Under the pieces are notes generated by a model. That model did not search any database. It worked only from the letters and a program-made list of their open reading frames with translations, and had not been told where the DNA came from. Source: Bacteroidota bacterium (GTDB taxonomy: Bacteria; Bacteroidota; Bacteroidia; Flavobacteriales_D; JABDKJ01). From it: DNA of 8,179 nucleotides. A program made the position numbers and the translations under genes. The stretch is taken from NCBI GenBank assembly GCA_027621335.1, contig JAQCAN010000103.1, positions 1-8,179 on the forward strand, read 5' to 3'. Shown piece by piece: positions 5,820 to 8,179 of this stretch; position 1 is the stretch's first letter, and every line of letters begins with the position of its first letter.

Positions 5820-6386
5820 TCACTTCCATAAAGGCCTATAGCGCTCCTCAAGAACATCCAGATGATGGAGGGTGTGACCAATCATTATGAAACCTATGGC
5901 CCTCACACTTATCGGAGCACCATTCACCTCAGCGATTCGCAGCAAGCTATTCTGAGTGAATCCTCTGAATAATAGGACGCTCGCCTTCCTCAGATGGTCG
6001 AATTCGTCCGCCATGTCCTGAATGTCCAAAGTGGGGTCGAGTTCCGCACTGGAATAAACATCTTGGTCATACCCCGGTATGGGAAGGGTCTCTCCCCTAG
6101 CGATGGCGCAAGCCCTGTAAGCAAAGATGCGCTCCGTGTCGGTGATGTGCTGAAGCAACTGCCTAATGGTCCACTTGCCGGGTGCGTAGGCTTTATCGAT
6201 GGCCTCTTCAGGGATCTTCCTAAATACTTTCAGTACCCTATCCCCTTCATCCTTCAACCCTTCCAAGAGATTGAGGTGTTGGGCGCGAGACATATAGTTC
6301 CTGTAGAACGGTGCATATTCCTTTCCTTCTTCGATGGGCTGAGAGATGGGCTTAGAATTGTTTGAAGGGATGAAGCTAAGGAGCAT
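5820..6386 (-). CDS. DinB family protein (putative metal-dependent hydrolase)
   Basis: This complete 188-residue protein belongs to the DinB/YfiT-like four-helix-bundle superfamily, whose members bind a divalent metal through three histidines. The body starts near residue 14 (QPIEEGKEYAPFYRNYM). KWTIRQLLQHITDTERIFAY gives the first ligand His80, followed by RACAIARGE and IPGYDQDVY, and GHTLHHLDVLEERY supplies His171 and His175 near the C-terminus. The pattern W.I.qLl.H..D.ERiFaYRa..iARG closely fits the Bacteroidota subgroup. Its activity is not known. Superfamily relatives include thiol-S-transferases and stress-induced proteins, and the Bacillus name comes from DNA-damage induction. The ATG at 6386 is the only one before the conserved body and has a plausible AGAGGA six bases upstream. 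The gene is divergent from the BatA-like gene and lies upstream of the split membrane protein gene. Confidence 0.9.
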   Translation of the reverse strand: MLLSFIPSNNSKPISQPIEEGKEYAPFYRNYMSRAQHLNLLEGLKDEGDRVLKVFRKIPEEAIDKAYAPGKWTIRQLLQHITDTERIFAYRACAIARGETLPIPGYDQDVYSSAELDPTLDIQDMADEFDHLRKASVLLFRGFTQNSLLRIAEVNGAPISVRAIGFIMIGHTLHHLDVLEERYRPLWK

Positions 6387-6392
6387 TTATTT

Positions 6393-6398
6393 TCCTCT
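6393..6398 (-). promoter_or_regulatory. Possible Shine-Dalgarno site for the DinB gene
   Basis: Read on the minus strand, AGAGGA lies six bases before the ATG at 6386. This is notable because the other starts in the window lack such a motif, as is common in Bacteroidota, and it supports the chosen start. A chance match in an A/G-rich leader is possible. Confidence 0.35.
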
Positions 6399-6411
6399 AC
6401 ATCAAATTCCC

Positions 6412-6438
6412 TTGGCACGTTCTAGAGTTTTATCTTCG
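6412..6438 (+). promoter_or_regulatory. Probable promoter of the BatA/VWA gene
   Basis: TATCTTCG (6431-6438) matches the Bacteroidota -7 element TAnnTTTG with one mismatch. TTG at 6412-6414 lies 16 bases upstream as a possible -33 core. The -7 element ends only six bases before the ATG at 6445, so transcription would start within a few bases of the start codon. The same motif seen at the tRNA supports reading it as a promoter. Confidence 0.5.
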
Positions 6439-6444
6439 CCCCTC

Positions 6445-8179
6445 ATGAGCTTGATGCATCCGCACTTCCTTCTGGCCTTATTCGCGCTGCTCATCCCTAT
6501 TATCATTCATCTTTTCAATTTCAGGAGATTCAAGCGCTTGGAGTTCCCCAATGTGCGTTTCCTGAAAGAAGTTGAGCTCCAGACCCGTTCTAGGAATCGA
6601 TTGAAGCATTGGCTGGTCCTTCTCTCCCGTCTCTTGGCTGTTGGTTGTCTGGTGCTGGCCTTCTGTCGTCCGTTCATCCCATTGGGCAATCAGGATTCCT
6701 TGACAGGAGAGCGTTACGTAGCTGTTTATCTGGACAACAGCTACAGCATGGAATTGGAGAATGAAGGAGGAAGCCTCTTCAGGCAGGCCAAGGAACAAGC
6801 TCGTAATCTAGTGGCTTCCTTGGGGCGCACCGACCGTTTTGTCCTGCTCACCAACGACCTTCTTCCCGAACATCAGCGTATCATCAGTTCCACTGAAATC
6901 CAGGACTACATTGACGAAGTTCAGCCAAGCCCTGATCAGCGCAGCCTGAGCGAGATCTACGAACGGGTGGAGGATACGTTCGACAAAGCGCAGGTCGAGA
7001 ACCGCACCCTGTATGTCTTCTCTGACATGCAGAAGAGCACGTTCGACTTGGAGCCCTCTGAGGTGGACAGCAGCTTGAACCTCTCCTTGTTGCGGATGGA
7101 GAGCGAAGGGCAAGGCAACGTCTTCATCGATACGCTCTATTTCTATTCACCAGTGCGCAGCGCACAAAGCCCTGAACAACTTAAAGTTCGAGTGGTCAAC
7201 AGTTCTGCAAAGGACGTCAAAGGGCTTCCCATCCGCCTGAGCATCAATGGCGTCCAGAAATCTCTGGGAACTATGGATATCGCCCCATACTCCTCCACGG
7301 ATTCGATTCTGACCTATCGCAATGAAGGAACAGGATGGATGAAAGTAAAGGTGGAGATAGAGGACTTCCCCATCGTCTTCGATGATGAACTTTTCTTCTC
7401 TTATGAGATCAGTGAGCAGAGGAATCTATTGGCCATAGGTCCATCAGAGGTCACTGCACTCTGCCTCAAGGGCTTCCAGAACGACCCTGATTACAAGACG
7501 GAGAGTGTCGAGGCCAGGTCTCTCGATTTTTCTTCCCTGACCTCCCAGGACCTCATCTTCCTCTGCCAAGTGGAGACTCCCAGCAGTGGATTGAGTCAAG
7601 CTTTGGAAAACTTCGTAGCCGAGGGTGGTTCCTTGGTCATCATCCCTCCGAGTCAACTCGACCTGGCCTCATACAAAGGCCTTCTGACGAGCGTAGGTGC
7701 CAATCCCTTCACGGCCAGATCGGAGACCCACAGAAAGGCAGACCGCCTCGACTTGCAACATCCCTTCTTCCGTGATGTCTTCGAACAGACGGCCGTTAAC
7801 ATGGACCTGCCGAAGACCAGCGCCCACTATAGCACCCTTGCAAGGGTGCAGAGCCGGGAAGAAGCTTTGATACGGCTGCAGGATGGGAACAGCCTGCTCA
7901 GTGTGTTCCCCTTCCAGAATGGGCGGACCTATGTCTTCAGTGCATCACTGGATCCTGAGATGTCCGACTTGGCTAGTCATTCCATTTTCGTGACTTCCAT
8001 CTTGCGAATGGCCGAGACTAGCATTCAGAACTCCGATCTCTATGCCGTCATCGGAGAAGATAAAGCCATCAATGTGCCTTATAGACTTCAGAATGATGAG
8101 CCCCTGAAAATGCGGTCGGAAGATGGAACACTTGAATTCATCCCTGAGCAACAGCCCCTGGGGAGCATCACCCGATTGC
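6445..8179 (+). CDS. BatA and VWA domain-containing membrane protein, 5' part (3' end outside window)
   Basis: The frame is open from the ATG at 6445 to the right edge (578 codons), with no stop in the window. It starts with a BatA-type N-terminal region: a helix at residues 5-22 (HPHFLLALFALLIPIIIHLF), then FRRFKRLEFPNVRFLKEVEL and a second helix near 56-75. A von Willebrand factor A-like domain follows, with the metal-site motif DNSYS (Asp97, Ser99, Ser101) and a later strand YVFSDMQ (190-196). The remaining part looks beta-rich and extracytoplasmic (for example EGGSLVIIPP near 393-402), like the large periplasmic part of these proteins, which usually total about 650-700 residues. The family is linked by name to Bacteroides aerotolerance (Bat) proteins, but the precise role of this long form is not established. 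A second ATG at 6454 is possible, but MSLMHPHFLLALFALLIPII fits the family start better. Confidence 0.92.
   Translation, partial: MSLMHPHFLLALFALLIPIIIHLFNFRRFKRLEFPNVRFLKEVELQTRSRNRLKHWLVLLSRLLAVGCLVLAFCRPFIPLGNQDSLTGERYVAVYLDNSYSMELENEGGSLFRQAKEQARNLVASLGRTDRFVLLTNDLLPEHQRIISSTEIQDYIDEVQPSPDQRSLSEIYERVEDTFDKAQVENRTLYVFSDMQKSTFDLEPSEVDSSLNLSLLRMESEGQGNVFIDTLYFYSPVRSAQSPEQLKVRVVNSSAKDVKGLPIRLSINGVQKSLGTMDIAPYSSTDSILTYRNEGTGWMKVKVEIEDFPIVFDDELFFSYEISEQRNLLAIGPSEVTALCLKGFQNDPDYKTESVEARSLDFSSLTSQDLIFLCQVETPSSGLSQALENFVAEGGSLVIIPPSQLDLASYKGLLTSVGANPFTARSETHRKADRLDLQHPFFRDVFEQTAVNMDLPKTSAHYSTLARVQSREEALIRLQDGNSLLSVFPFQNGRTYVFSASLDPEMSDLASHSIFVTSILRMAETSIQNSDLYAVIGEDKAINVPYRLQNDEPLKMRSEDGTLEFIPEQQPLGSITRL

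Noticed and set aside
1..8179. CRISPR arrays, insertion sequences, integrase attachment sites or phage genes
   Set aside because: I found no tandem spaced repeats, transposase or integrase text, or terminal inverted repeats by eye. The tRNA 3' end has no direct repeat that I could find downstream in the window.

Overview
The window looks like chromosomal DNA from a member of the Bacteroidota, most likely Flavobacteriales. The reasons are an exact TAnnTTTG-type -7 promoter element, a tRNA gene without encoded CCA, general absence of Shine-Dalgarno motifs, and the gene families present: tandem rhomboids with a DUF6576-like tail, a short HupE/UreJ protein, a BatA/VWA membrane protein and a DinB-fold protein with an ERIFAYRA motif. 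I see no phage, transposon, CRISPR or plasmid features.

Region 1 (1-4111, plus strand) is one tightly packed operon of five genes separated by only 1-4 bases. It holds the 3' part of a rhomboid protease, a second complete rhomboid protease, a membrane-anchored endonuclease/exonuclease/phosphatase-fold enzyme, a HupE/UreJ-like membrane protein, and a secreted, probably outer-membrane beta-barrel protein of unknown role. All five products are predicted to sit in or pass through the envelope.

Region 2 (4112-4288) holds a well-formed tRNA-Arg(ACG) with its own promoter and a strong intrinsic terminator. The tRNA appears to have swapped the near-universal G19-C56 tertiary pair for A19-U56.

Region 3 (4289-6386, minus strand) holds a multi-membrane-span protein whose C-terminal SpoIIE/PP2C-like phosphatase domain lies in a different reading frame, so the gene is split by an apparent frameshift. 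The domain keeps its overall pattern but has lost the usual metal-binding aspartates. Upstream of it on the same strand is a DinB-family protein with its three metal-binding histidines intact.

Region 4 (6387-8179, plus strand) starts with a 58-base divergent gap and continues into a BatA/VWA-domain protein that runs off the right edge. Its promoter appears to lie so close to the start codon that the mRNA would be nearly leaderless.

Most of the window is ordinary core-genome content. The points that most deserve a second look are the split and catalytically degenerate SpoIIE-like protein and the compensated tertiary pair in the tRNA.
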